In this document: piece by piece, positions 49,109 to 57,606 of the stretch
Numbering within the stretch: position 1 is the stretch's first letter
How the letters are laid out: every line of letters starts with the position of its first letter
NCBI GenBank assembly: GCA_045590755.1
Contig: JAZNRP010000018.1
Span: 1-58,553, forward strand
Origin: SIG565 sp045590755
GTDB lineage: Bacteria; Bacillota; Clostridia; Oscillospirales; Acutalibacteraceae
Direction of reading: 5' to 3'
Length of the DNA stretch: 58,553 nucleotides
Made by a program: the position numbers and the translations under genes
Notes under the pieces: model-generated
The model's input: only the letters and a program-made list of their open reading frames with translations
Database searches by the model: none
What the model was told of the DNA's origin: nothing

Positions 49109-50593
49109 ATGAAAAGGCAGGGTTTTGATAACGAAAAGTATATAACTTTACAATCCCAGAAAATCAGGGAGCGCATAAAGTATTTCGGTGGCAAGCTTTA
49201 TCTTGAATTTGGTGGCAAGCTGTTTGACGATTATCACGCGTCGCGCGTGTTACCCGGTTTTGCGCCAGACAGTAAGGTTAAGATGTTGCTTAATCTTAAG
49301 GACCAAGCCGAAATTGTAATAGTAATTAATGCCGACGCTATTGAGAAAAACAAAAAACGCGGTGACCTTGGCATTACCTACGACAACGATGTTTTGCGAC
49401 TGATTGATGTTTTCAGAGAAATAGGTCTATATGTTGGCAGTGTTGTAATTACCTGCTTTAATAATCAACATGCCGCAATTTCCTTTGAAAGCCGCCTTAA
49501 AGCCCTTGGTATAAATGTATACAGACATTACCCCATTGAAAATTACCCATCAGACATTCCGCTTATAGTAAGTGATGACGGTTTTGGCAGAAATGATTAT
49601 ATTGAAACATCCCGTTCATTAGTAGTGGTTACTGCCCCCGGTCCCGGTAGCGGTAAAATGGCAACCTGTTTATCTCAGCTTTACCACGACCACAAGCGCG
49701 GCATTAAAGCAGGTTACGCTAAGTTTGAGACCTTCCCTGTGTGGAATATTCCGCTTAAGCACCCTGTAAACCTTGCATACGAGGCGGCCACTGCCGACCT
49801 TGATGATGTTAATATGATTGACCCATTCCACCTTGAAGCATACGGTGAAACAACAGTTAACTACAACCGTGATATTGAAATTTTCCCTGTGCTTAATGCT
49901 ATGATGGGTGAAATTTTAGGTAAATCCCCTTACAAGAGCCCGACCGATATGGGTGTTAATATGGTAGGCAACGCCATTATAGACGATGAAGCAATTAGGG
50001 ACGCTTCCTGTCAGGAAATTATAAGAAGATATTATAAAGCGCGTGTTGAGGTTAAGCGCGGAAGTGCAGATATTACACAGGTTAGAAAAATTGAACTTCT
50101 TATGAAACAGGCGGGTATAACCCCCGAAGACCGCTTAACCGTTATTCCGGCGCTTAATAAAGCAGAGCAAACCGGAAAGCCTGCCGTTGCAATAGAGCTT
50201 AGTGATGGACAAATTGTTACGGGTAAGACATCTTCCCTACTCGGTTCTTGCTCGGCGGCGCTTTTAAACACGCTTAAAATTTTAGCCGGTATACCGGACG
50301 ATAAGGAGCTTATTTCTCCCGAAATTATTGAGCCTGTACAGCATCTTAAAACAGTATACATCGGCAACCGCAATCCAAGGCTTCACACCGATGAAATACT
50401 GATAGCGCTTTCAATCTGTGCGGCAACCGACGAAACTGCAGCATTAGCGCTTAAACAGTTACCAAAGCTTCGCGGACTTGAATTACATTCAACCGTAATT
50501 CTTGCCGATTCGGACGAGCATACTCTCAGAAAGCTTGGACTTAATGTAACGAGTGAGCCGATTCACGAAAGCAAAAAGCTTTATCACAAATAA
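49109..50593 (+). CDS. DUF1846 (UPF0371) protein
   Basis: A 494-residue cytoplasmic protein of the DUF1846 family, common in Firmicutes. The start MKRQGFDNEKYITLQSQKI is characteristic, and a P-loop-like VVTAPGPGSGKMATCLSQLY segment lies near residue 175. The family has a solved fold but no agreed function that I know of. Start ATG 49109 is preceded by GGGGG; ATG 49097 also fits but lacks a good site. It stands alone between divergent trpS and a terminator, so context gives no clue. Confidence 0.88.
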   Translation: MKRQGFDNEKYITLQSQKIRERIKYFGGKLYLEFGGKLFDDYHASRVLPGFAPDSKVKMLLNLKDQAEIVIVINADAIEKNKKRGDLGITYDNDVLRLIDVFREIGLYVGSVVITCFNNQHAAISFESRLKALGINVYRHYPIENYPSDIPLIVSDDGFGRNDYIETSRSLVVVTAPGPGSGKMATCLSQLYHDHKRGIKAGYAKFETFPVWNIPLKHPVNLAYEAATADLDDVNMIDPFHLEAYGETTVNYNRDIEIFPVLNAMMGEILGKSPYKSPTDMGVNMVGNAIIDDEAIRDASCQEIIRRYYKARVEVKRGSADITQVRKIELLMKQAGITPEDRLTVIPALNKAEQTGKPAVAIELSDGQIVTGKTSSLLGSCSAALLNTLKILAGIPDDKELISPEIIEPVQHLKTVYIGNRNPRLHTDEILIALSICAATDETAALALKQLPKLRGLELHSTVILADSDEHTLRKLGLNVTSEPIHESKKLYHK

Positions 50594-50599
50594 TAAATA

Positions 50600-50636
50600 T
50601 GAAAAAGCGATGCAAAAAGCATCGCTTTTTTATTTT
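50600..50636 (+). terminator. intrinsic terminator of the DUF1846 gene
   Basis: AAAAAGCGATGC/GCATCGCTTTTTT hairpin with an A-rich loop followed by TATTTTG, shortly after the stop codon. Confidence 0.92.
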
Positions 50637-50640
50637 GCAA

Positions 50641-50698
50641 AAAAATTTAGTCCCCGCATCATAAGGCTGAATTTACAGACTTACGATGTGAGGACTAA
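50641..50698 (-). terminator. long hairpin terminator at the end of the ribosomal operon
   Basis: On the minus strand a 17-bp stem with one mismatch (AGTCCTCACATCGTAAG against CTTATGATGCGGGGACT, using G-U pairs) and a 14-base loop is followed by AAATTTTTTT. It lies 15 bases past the rplQ stop codon and closes the spc-alpha operon. Confidence 0.85.
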
Positions 50699-50712
50699 AC
50701 CAGATTGAGAAA

Positions 50713-51054
50713 TTAGATTAACTCAATAATAGCCATTTCTGCAGCATCACCGCGGCGGGGGCCGGTCTTTGTGATGCGGCAATAACCGCCGTTCTTATCA
50801 TTATACTTAGGAGCGATTTCGTTGTAAAGCTTTGCAACTACATCTTCCTTAGTAATAAAAGCTAAAGCTTGACGCTTACTGTGAAGACTATTATCTTTAG
50901 CGAGTGTAATATATTTCTCTGCTACCGAACGAACTTCCTTAGCACGTGTAACTGTGGTTTCAATTTTGCCGTTTTCAAACAAATAGGTAACCATAGCTCT
51001 GAGCATAGCAGTTCTGTGGTCGCTGGTTCTTCCAAGCTTTCTTGTACCTGGCAT
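50713..51054 (-). CDS. rplQ: 50S ribosomal protein L17
   Basis: The 113-residue L17 protein is part of the 50S subunit near the exit-tunnel region. It begins MPGTRKLGRTSDHRTAMLRAM, the family signature, and ends with a TKTGPRRGDAAEMAIIEL segment. Start ATG 51054 follows AGGAG by eight bases; GTG 51063 would overlap that site. It is the last gene of the alpha operon, 30 bases after rpoA. Confidence 0.98.
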   Translation of the reverse strand: MPGTRKLGRTSDHRTAMLRAMVTYLFENGKIETTVTRAKEVRSVAEKYITLAKDNSLHSKRQALAFITKEDVVAKLYNEIAPKYNDKNGGYCRITKTGPRRGDAAEMAIIELI

Positions 51055-51084
51055 TATACTCACTCCTTCTGGATGTTCTTTGGC

Positions 51085-52035
51085 TTAATCTTCTTCCTTT
51101 TTGAGAGTGAAACCGAACGAATCAAGTTTCGCTATAACCTCTTCAAGAGATTTACGGCCAAGATTTCTAACCTTCATCATATCTTCCTCAGACTTATTGA
51201 TAAGGTCTTCTACTGTATTTATGCCTGCACGCTTTAAGCAGTTAAAGCTACGAACAGACAAATCAAGTTCTTCGATTGTCATATCAAGAACCTTTTCCTT
51301 ATCGCTTGTACCCTTTTCAGCCATAAAGCTTTCACCGGTAGCAGCAACATCTGATAAATCAAGGAAAAGCTCGAAATGCTCAATCAAAATCTTTGCGGAC
51401 ATAGATACCGCCTCATTAGCCATAATAGAACCGTCGGTCCATACTTCAAGGGTAAGAGCGTTTTTATTAATTTCGCTTCCCTGACGAGTATCTTCAACAG
51501 TAAAATTAGCCTTTAAAACGGGTGTGAAAATTGAATCCACCGGAATAACACCGATTACGGTTGTTTCGGGCTTGTTCTGTACAGCAGGTACATAGCCGCG
51601 TCCCTTATCAAGTGTCATTTCCATATTGAGTTTGCCATCAACATCAAGTGTTGCGATATGCAAATCGGGATTAAGGATTTCAACTTCACTGTCAGCCTTA
51701 ATATCAGCTGCTGTGATTTCGCACGGACCTTCAGCTTCGATATAAACGGTTTTAGGACCGTCGCAATGAAGCTTAGCAATAAGTCCCTTAATATTAAGGA
51801 CTATTTCGGTTATATCTTCTTTAACGCCTTTTACGGTTGAAAATTCGTGAACAACACCGTCAATCTTGATGGTTGTAACTGCAACACCGGGAAGTGTGGA
51901 GAGTAAAACTCTGCGCATACTGTTACCAAGTGTAATTGCATAACCGCGTTCAAGATGGGTCATTCTGAATTTGCCGTATTTGCCGTCTTCAGATAAATCC
52001 AGCGTTTCAATTCTGGGCTTTTCAATCTCTAACAT
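51085..52035 (-). CDS. rpoA: RNA polymerase alpha subunit
   Basis: The 316-residue alpha subunit dimerises to nucleate RNA polymerase assembly. The N-terminal assembly domain (GYAITLGNSMRRVLLSTLPG, near residue 31) spans about 1-230. The C-terminal domain (LDLSVRSFNCLKRAGINTVE, near 253; MMKVRNLGRKSLEEV, near 285) contacts UP elements and activators. A 79-base gap with strong predicted RNA structure separates it from rpsD. Confidence 0.98.
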   Translation of the reverse strand: MLEIEKPRIETLDLSEDGKYGKFRMTHLERGYAITLGNSMRRVLLSTLPGVAVTTIKIDGVVHEFSTVKGVKEDITEIVLNIKGLIAKLHCDGPKTVYIEAEGPCEITAADIKADSEVEILNPDLHIATLDVDGKLNMEMTLDKGRGYVPAVQNKPETTVIGVIPVDSIFTPVLKANFTVEDTRQGSEINKNALTLEVWTDGSIMANEAVSMSAKILIEHFELFLDLSDVAATGESFMAEKGTSDKEKVLDMTIEELDLSVRSFNCLKRAGINTVEDLINKSEEDMMKVRNLGRKSLEEVIAKLDSFGFTLKKEED

Positions 52036-52041
52036 TTAAAG

Positions 52042-52099
52042 CTCCACTTCTCCGCATAGATAGATTTTAACACCGAATATTTTATGCGGAAAATATTCG
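52042..52099 (-). promoter_or_regulatory. predicted mRNA pseudoknot between rpsD and rpoA
   Basis: On the minus strand a perfect 10-bp hairpin CGAATATTTT/AAAATATTCG (52074-52099) has the loop CCGCAT. The loop can pair with downstream TATGCGG (52052-52058), directly next to the rpoA ribosome-binding site (GGAG, 52042-52045). The structure would be an H-type pseudoknot near the start of rpoA translation. It resembles the principle of S4 autoregulation in other bacteria, but no known consensus was matched. Confidence 0.55.
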
Positions 52100-52114
52100 A
52101 TAAACAAAATACTA

Positions 52115-52741
52115 TTACTTAGAATAGAATTCTACGATAAGCTGTTCTTCAACAGGAGCGTGAATCTGACTGCGCTCGGGAAGGCTTACAACCTTAACCG
52201 AAAGATTATCGCGGTCGATATCCATCCATTCGGGTGCAGGTCTTGCACCGTTAGCTTCTACTACAGCCTTGAACTTATCGCTTGCCTTGCTCTTTTCGCA
52301 GATAGCAACTACGTCGCCTGCCTTAAGCAAGTAAGAAGCGATGTCTACGCGGCTGCCGTTAACTTCAAAGTGACCGTGGCCAACAAGCTGTCTGGCTTCG
52401 GCTCTTGAAGAAGCATAACCTGCTCTGTAAACAACATTATCAAGACGGCTTTCAAGGATTTGTAACAGATTTTCACCTGTGATACCCTGCTTGCGTTCTG
52501 CCAATTCAAAATAATGGTAGAACTGGCCTTCTTGTACACCGTAAAATCTTCTTGCCTTCTGTTTAGCACGAAGCTGTAAACCGTATTCAGAAGATTTCTT
52601 ACGGCCCTGTCCATGCTGGCCGGGAGCATAAGCTCTGATACCAACAGAACATTTATCGGAATAGCAGCGCTCGCCCTTTAAGAACAATTTTTGTCCTTCA
52701 CGGCGGCATAATCTACAAACTGCTCCGGTATATCTTGCCAT
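52115..52741 (-). CDS. rpsD: 30S ribosomal protein S4
   Basis: The 208-residue S4 nucleates 30S assembly. The N-terminus has a zinc-type cysteine pattern (CRLCRREGQKLFLKGERC, residues 9-26), followed by the S4 RNA-binding domain (LESRLDNVVYRAGYASSRAE, near 101, and HGHFEVNGSRVDI near 125). In many bacteria S4 represses its own operon. It lies 23 bases after rpsK in the standard alpha-operon order. Confidence 0.98.
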   Translation of the reverse strand: MARYTGAVCRLCRREGQKLFLKGERCYSDKCSVGIRAYAPGQHGQGRKKSSEYGLQLRAKQKARRFYGVQEGQFYHYFELAERKQGITGENLLQILESRLDNVVYRAGYASSRAEARQLVGHGHFEVNGSRVDIASYLLKAGDVVAICEKSKASDKFKAVVEANGARPAPEWMDIDRDNLSVKVVSLPERSQIHAPVEEQLIVEFYSK

Positions 52742-52764
52742 CTAACACACCTCCATATATTTGG

Positions 52765-53157
52765 TTAGACACGTCTTCTCTTCGGAGGACGGCAACCGTT
52801 GTGCGGAATTGGAGTTACATCTTTAATCATAGTAACTTCAAGACCTGCTGACTGTAATGCACGAATAGCAGCCTCACGGCCTGCACCCGGACCTTTAACA
52901 TATACTTCTACTGATTTCAAACCGTGCTCCATAGCAGCCTTTGCAGCTGTTTCAGCAGCGCTCTGTGCGGCGAAAGGAGTAGATTTTCTAGAACCTCTAA
53001 AACCGAGTTCGCCGGCAGATGCCCAAGAAAGAGCGTTGCCCTGTGTATCGGTAAGAGTGATTATAGTATTGTTGAAGGTAGACTGGATATGGGCAGCACC
53101 GCGTTCAATATTTTTCTTTTCACGACGTCTGCGTGTTGCAGTAGTCTTAGTAGCCAT
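52765..53157 (-). CDS. rpsK: 30S ribosomal protein S11
   Basis: The 130-residue S11 lies on the 30S platform near the mRNA exit. The family motifs are FNNTIITLTDTQGNALSWAS near residue 29 and IRALQSAGLEVTMIKDVTPIPHNGCRPPKRRR at the end (given in part). It follows rpsM by 16 bases. Confidence 0.98.
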   Translation of the reverse strand: MATKTTATRRRREKKNIERGAAHIQSTFNNTIITLTDTQGNALSWASAGELGFRGSRKSTPFAAQSAAETAAKAAMEHGLKSVEVYVKGPGAGREAAIRALQSAGLEVTMIKDVTPIPHNGCRPPKRRRV

Positions 53158-53173
53158 ATTATCTTCCTCCTAC

Positions 53174-53542
53174 TTACTTTTTCTTGTTAGCTATTGTCTT
53201 CTTCGGACCTTTACGAGTACGAGCATTTGTCTTTGAGCGCTGTCCTCTTACAGGCAAACCTTTGCGGTGACGAAGTCCGCGATAGCTACCAATTTCAATA
53301 AGTCTTTTGATGTCGAATGCGATTGTACGGCGACGGTCACCTTCAACCTGAAGGTTATGGTCGATGTATTCACGCAATTTTGAAATTTCATCTTCCGTTA
53401 AATCCTTACAGCGTGTATCAGGATTGATACCTGTTGCTTCAAGGACTTTTCTGGATGTTGTAAGACCGATTCCGTAGATATAAGTGAGTCCGATTTCAAC
53501 TCTCTTTTCATTCGGAAGGTCAACACCGGTAATACGGGCCAT
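53174..53542 (-). CDS. rpsM: 30S ribosomal protein S13
   Basis: The 122-residue S13 sits in the 30S head and contacts tRNA and the 50S subunit. It begins MARITGVDLPNEKRVEIGL and has the YRGLRHRKGLPVRGQRSKTN signature followed by a basic tail. It is located after rpmJ in the usual order. Confidence 0.98.
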   Translation of the reverse strand: MARITGVDLPNEKRVEIGLTYIYGIGLTTSRKVLEATGINPDTRCKDLTEDEISKLREYIDHNLQVEGDRRRTIAFDIKRLIEIGSYRGLRHRKGLPVRGQRSKTNARTRKGPKKTIANKKK

Positions 53543-53577
53543 TTATCAATGCACCTCCATTGTATTGTGTGCGCAGG

Positions 53578-53691
53578 TTAACCCTGACGCTGCTTATGCT
53601 TGGGATTTTCACAGATTACCATGATTTTACCCTTGCGCTTAATGATTTTGCACTTTTCGCAAATCTTTTTTACAGAAGGTCTGACTTTCAT
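53578..53691 (-). CDS. rpmJ: 50S ribosomal protein L36
   Basis: A 37-residue protein starting MKVRPSVKKICEKCKII and ending NPKHKQRQG. The four zinc ligands (C11, C14, C27, H32) mark it as the zinc-containing type of L36. Start ATG 53691 follows AGGAGGT. It lies between infA and rpsM, its usual place; it is short enough to be missed by automatic calling. Confidence 0.97.
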   Translation of the reverse strand: MKVRPSVKKICEKCKIIKRKGKIMVICENPKHKQRQG

Positions 53692-53721
53692 TTGGATTAT
53701 ACCTCCTAAAATTTTCTCTGT

Positions 53722-53940
53722 TTATTTTGAACGCCAAGTGATACGTCCCTTAGACAGATCATATGGGGACATTTCTACCGTTACCTTATCTCCCGGTAAA
53801 ATTCGTATAAAATTCATACGGAGCTTACCTGAAATGTGGGCTAAGATAATATGTCCACCCTGAATTTCAACCTTGAACATTGCGTTAGGCATAGCTTCAA
53901 CTACCGTACCTTCAAGTTCAATCATATCTTCTTTTGACAT
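53722..53940 (-). CDS. infA: translation initiation factor IF-1
   Basis: The 72-residue OB-fold protein blocks the A site during initiation. It has the typical start SKEDMIELEGTVVEAMPNAM and the HISGKLRMNFIRILPGDKV core. It overlaps the end of the KOW-protein gene by 19 bases, an indication of translational coupling. GGAGG is at the proper distance. Confidence 0.98.
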   Translation of the reverse strand: MSKEDMIELEGTVVEAMPNAMFKVEIQGGHIILAHISGKLRMNFIRILPGDKVTVEMSPYDLSKGRITWRSK

Positions 53941-54191
53941 ATAATTTCCTCCTTATACTTACCCATAAAGCCGTAAATGGCCTTACGAAGTGACTTGTTT
54001 GATTTCAACTGTTCTGCTTCCACAAAATATTCCGTAACTAAAAGGTGTTTAATATTTTTAAGCTTAGGATTTTCGAGCTTTCTTTGTTTACCGTTAGCAA
54101 CGAGTAAGCCTTCCGCTCGTTTTCCTACAACTACCATATAAAACCCTTCGTCGTGTCCGGAAATCGAACACACTACACGTCCTATATCCAT
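53922..54191 (-). CDS. KOW-domain (L14e-like) RNA-binding protein
   Basis: An 89-residue protein with an N-terminal KOW/SH3-like segment (IGRVVCSISGHDEGFYMVVV, residues 3-22) and a helical lysine-rich remainder. Such L14e-like proteins are found between map and infA in many Clostridia and are thought to bind RNA or ribosomes; their role is not established. It overlaps infA by 19 bases and follows map by 11 bases. Confidence 0.82.
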   Translation of the reverse strand: MDIGRVVCSISGHDEGFYMVVVGKRAEGLLVANGKQRKLENPKLKNIKHLLVTEYFVEAEQLKSNKSLRKAIYGFMGKYKEEIICQKKI

Positions 54192-54202
54192 TTGAACCTC
54201 CG

Positions 54203-54952
54203 TTAGACTACTGTCATAATTTGCGGTCCATCGGGAGTGATAGCAACCGTATGTTCAAAATGTGCAGACAGAGAACCGTCTTTAGTCAGAACAGTCCAAC
54301 CATCCGGTAAAATTTTAACATCGGGCCTACCGAAATTAATCATTGGCTCAATTGCTATTGTCATACCGGGTAAAAGTCGGATTCCCTTACCGGAAATGCC
54401 AAAGTTTGGAACTTCTGGCGATTCATGAAGCTTTGTGCCTATACCGTGGCCCACGAAATCGCGGACAACGGAAAAACCACGGGATTCAACATATTTCTGA
54501 ATAGCGTGACCGATATCACCTACTCTGCCGCCTGCACGAGCAAATTTGATACCTTCGTAAAGGCTCTCCCTTGTCGTGTCTATCAGCCGCTTTGCGTCAG
54601 CGGAAATGTCCCCTGCTGCAAAAGTGGCGGCATTGTCGCCGTGATACCCCTCAAACACCGCGCCTAAATCAACACTGACTATGTCACCTGATTTGATAAC
54701 GCGTTTATCAGACGGTATGCCATGAATTACCCCGTCATTTATTGATATACAGGCTGTTGCAGGATAGCCTTGATAATTTTTGAAGTTGGGTTTTGCACCC
54801 TGACTTAAAATATATTTTTCAGCAATCCTGTCAAGCTCGCCCGTTGTTACACCGGGCTCTACAGCCTGACCAATAACCTTTAATGCTCCTGCCGATATTC
54901 TGCAAGCTTCTTTCATAATAGAAAGTTCACGACCGGTTTTAAGCACTATCAT
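54203..54952 (-). CDS. map: methionine aminopeptidase, type I
   Basis: This metalloenzyme removes the N-terminal methionine from nascent proteins. The 249 residues have the five metal ligands: two aspartates (VDLGAVFEGYHGDNAATF, near 94-110), histidine (GHGIGTKLHE, near 168), and glutamates (IAIEPM near 201, and FEHTVAIT near 232). It lies two bases after adk, a typical spc-operon arrangement in Firmicutes. Confidence 0.97.
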   Translation of the reverse strand: MIVLKTGRELSIMKEACRISAGALKVIGQAVEPGVTTGELDRIAEKYILSQGAKPNFKNYQGYPATACISINDGVIHGIPSDKRVIKSGDIVSVDLGAVFEGYHGDNAATFAAGDISADAKRLIDTTRESLYEGIKFARAGGRVGDIGHAIQKYVESRGFSVVRDFVGHGIGTKLHESPEVPNFGISGKGIRLLPGMTIAIEPMINFGRPDVKILPDGWTVLTKDGSLSAHFEHTVAITPDGPQIMTVV

Positions 54953-54954
54953 AA

Positions 54955-55587
54955 CTAAAACTCCAATGCAGCAAGAACAAGCTTTGTTGTATCAGCAACC
55001 TCTTCCTGTCCTTCTACTGTTATGAGCTTACCTGCCGATTCGTAATAACTCTTGAGCGGCTCGGTCTGACTGTGATAAACACTCAGACGATCCAAAATGG
55101 TTTCAGGCTTATCATCGTTACGCTGAACAAGCTCTGTACCGCAATTATTACAAATACCATCTTTAGCAGGTTTTTTATAGTCTATATGATAACTTGCGCC
55201 ACACCACGGGCATACTCTACGGCCTGATAAGCGTTGCATAATTTTTTCATCAGCAACTTCAATGGACAAAGCACAATCGATGCCTATATTCATTTTATCA
55301 AGCGCTTCTGCCTGCGGTATTGTACGCGGGAAACCATCAAGGATGAAGCCGTTTTCACAGTCTTTTTCTGACAGACGGTCATTGATTATACCGATTACAA
55401 CTTCATCGGGAACCAGGTCTCCGTTATCAATAAACGATTTTGCCTTCACGCCCATTTCGGTACCGTTCTTAATCGCCTCGCGGAGAATATTACCGGTAGA
55501 AATGGCGGGAATGTTGAATTTTTCGCAGATAATTTCTGCTTGTGTGCCTTTGCCGGCACCCGGAGCTCCTAAAAGAATTAATTTCAT
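54955..55587 (-). CDS. adk: adenylate kinase (zinc-lid form)
   Basis: Adenylate kinase interconverts ATP, ADP and AMP. The 210 residues begin with the P-loop GAPGAGKGTQA (residues 7-17). The lid contains four cysteines (CPWC...CNNC, near 126-149), the zinc-binding form common in Firmicutes. DGFPRT near 84 is the AMP/catalytic motif. It lies 18 bases after secY. Confidence 0.98.
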   Translation of the reverse strand: MKLILLGAPGAGKGTQAEIICEKFNIPAISTGNILREAIKNGTEMGVKAKSFIDNGDLVPDEVVIGIINDRLSEKDCENGFILDGFPRTIPQAEALDKMNIGIDCALSIEVADEKIMQRLSGRRVCPWCGASYHIDYKKPAKDGICNNCGTELVQRNDDKPETILDRLSVYHSQTEPLKSYYESAGKLITVEGQEEVADTTKLVLAALEF

Positions 55588-55605
55588 AATCTTTTCACTC
55601 CTAAA

Positions 55606-56892
55606 TTAATCTAAGAATCCCTTGTAATGACGCATCATCATCTGAGACTCAAGATTCTGTACGGTATCTAATGCAACACCAACTATAATGAGTACCGATG
55701 TACCGCCGAGTGAAATAGAAATTCCACCGACATTTCCTATAATAATAGGAAGTATTGCGATAATACTTAAGAACAAAGCACCCATTAAGGTAATTCTTGA
55801 CAAAATTTTCTGAATAAAATCAGAAGTTGTTTTACCCGGACGTATACCCGGAACAGAACCGCCGTTTTTACGAAGGTTATTTGCCATTTCAACCGGATTA
55901 AACTGGATTGTTGTATAGAAATACGCAAATCCAATAATAAGGAAGAAATACATTACCGCATAGAAGATACCCTGAACACTAAAGAGCTCTAAAACCTTTC
56001 CGAAGAAATTGTTAGTAGCGCTCGGCCAGAATGATAAAATCATTGTGGGTAACATAAGAATTGATGAAGCGAAGATTATCGGCATAACACCTGACATATT
56101 AACCTTAATCGGAATATGTGTGTTCTGTCCACCGTACATCTTGTTGCCAACTACACGCTTAGCATACTGAACGGGTATTCTGCGTTCTGCATTTGTCATC
56201 CAAACAACAAAACCGATAATTGCTAAGAATACCAAAATTATGCCAACAACGATAAGCTTGGCTGTGACACCCGGTACTGACCAATATGCCCACAGATACC
56301 TTGCGGCATCAGGTGCACGGGAAATAATACCGGCGAAGAGCAACATCGAAATACCGTTACCGATACCGTTTGCATCGATTTGTTCGCCCAACCACATTAC
56401 AAGTGCAGAACCTGCCGTAAAGCAGAGAACGATAACAAATCCGGCAAAAACCATTGCTCCTGTTCCCTCAACATTGATAAGAGAACTGCCTTTAAGATAG
56501 AAGAAATAAGCAGTACCTTGAATAAGTCCTAAAACAACCGTTACATAACGGGTGATTTGTGCTATCTTCTTTTGTCCTTCTTCGCCGTCCTTTGCAAGAC
56601 GCTCAAGTGCGGGAATTGCTACTGTAAGCAACTGTATAATAATTGAAGAGTTAATATACGGGGTTACTGACATAGCAAAGATAGCCGCATATTCAAGTCC
56701 GCCACCGGTCAGAATTGACAGATAACTGAAGAATTCATTTGAGCCACTGGCTAAATTTCTTAATCCTTCAACATCTACATAAGGAACCGGAATTACCGAG
56801 CCAATTCGGAAAATGAGAATAATGAAAAATGTGAAAAGAATTTTTTTACGCAGGTCAACAATTTTCCATGCATTTTTAATCGTTTCGAACAT
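55606..56892 (-). CDS. secY: preprotein translocase subunit SecY
   Basis: SecY is the channel of the Sec translocon in the cytoplasmic membrane. The 428 residues form ten predicted transmembrane helices; the motifs GSVIPVPYVD near residue 27, PYINSSIIIQLL near 79 and VPGIRPGKTTSDF near 345 are typical. Its ATG overlaps the rplO stop by one base (TAATG). Confidence 0.97.
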   Translation of the reverse strand: MFETIKNAWKIVDLRKKILFTFFIILIFRIGSVIPVPYVDVEGLRNLASGSNEFFSYLSILTGGGLEYAAIFAMSVTPYINSSIIIQLLTVAIPALERLAKDGEEGQKKIAQITRYVTVVLGLIQGTAYFFYLKGSSLINVEGTGAMVFAGFVIVLCFTAGSALVMWLGEQIDANGIGNGISMLLFAGIISRAPDAARYLWAYWSVPGVTAKLIVVGIILVFLAIIGFVVWMTNAERRIPVQYAKRVVGNKMYGGQNTHIPIKVNMSGVMPIIFASSILMLPTMILSFWPSATNNFFGKVLELFSVQGIFYAVMYFFLIIGFAYFYTTIQFNPVEMANNLRKNGGSVPGIRPGKTTSDFIQKILSRITLMGALFLSIIAILPIIIGNVGGISISLGGTSVLIIVGVALDTVQNLESQMMMRHYKGFLD

Positions 56893-57335
56893 TATTCTGT
56901 CACCTCTGCCTTTCCGCCGGCCTTAGTGATTTTTTCTTCAGCAGATTTAGAGAAAGCTGAAAGCTTTACTGTGAGTTTCTTTGTAACAGTACCGTTACCG
57001 AGAACCTTTACAGCTACATCAGCTTTATTAATAATACCTTTTTCCATAAGAGCTACAGCATCTACAACTGCGCCATCCTCAAATTTATTGAGAGCAGCAA
57101 CATTGATAGCCACAGTCTCCTCGGCAAAAATGTTGTTAAAGCCACGCTTAGGAATACGTCTCTGAAGCGGCATCTGACCGCCTTCGAAACCAGCTCTCAT
57201 ACCGCGACCGGCACGAGCCTTCTGACCCTTGTGACCTTTACCGGCTGTTTTACCGTTGCCGGAACCATGACCTCTGCCTATACGCTTTGATTCTTTTGTC
57301 GAACCGAAAGCAGGTGTAAGTTCATGCAGTTTCAT
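56892..57335 (-). CDS. rplO: 50S ribosomal protein L15
   Basis: The 147-residue L15 has the typical basic, glycine-rich N-terminus (GRGHGSGNGKTAGKGHKGQ, residues about 20-38) and the GFEGGQMPLQRRIPKRGF motif. Start ATG 57335 follows GGAGGTG; a GTG/ATG reading nine bases earlier would include that site. It precedes secY in the standard order. Confidence 0.98.
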   Translation of the reverse strand: MKLHELTPAFGSTKESKRIGRGHGSGNGKTAGKGHKGQKARAGRGMRAGFEGGQMPLQRRIPKRGFNNIFAEETVAINVAALNKFEDGAVVDAVALMEKGIINKADVAVKVLGNGTVTKKLTVKLSAFSKSAEEKITKAGGKAEVTE

Positions 57336-57394
57336 TTTTCGCACCTCCTTGCTTAGTATCGCTACTCGTCTTAGAATAGTCGATTTATTGAGAC

Positions 57395-57592
57395 TTAAGC
57401 CTCAGTTACCTCTACGAGGTGGATAACCTTTTTAATCTTACCCTTGGTCTGGTCGTTATCGGGCTGAATTACTTCGTCACCGATTTTCTTAAGACCTAAA
57501 GCGTAAACTGTAGCAATCTGGTCTTTCTTGCAACCGATTACACTCTTAACCAATTTAATTTTAAGGCCGGCAGCCTTTTTTGTTCTAGCCAT
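57395..57592 (-). CDS. rpmD: 50S ribosomal protein L30
   Basis: A 65-residue L30 protein with the KIKLVKSVIGCKKDQIATV pattern and central ALGLKKIGDEV. It lies between rpsE and rplO as usual. It is somewhat longer at the C-terminus than typical L30 (about 60 residues). Confidence 0.97.
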   Translation of the reverse strand: MARTKKAAGLKIKLVKSVIGCKKDQIATVYALGLKKIGDEVIQPDNDQTKGKIKKVIHLVEVTEA

Positions 57593-57606
57593 TATGCTGC
57601 TCCTCC

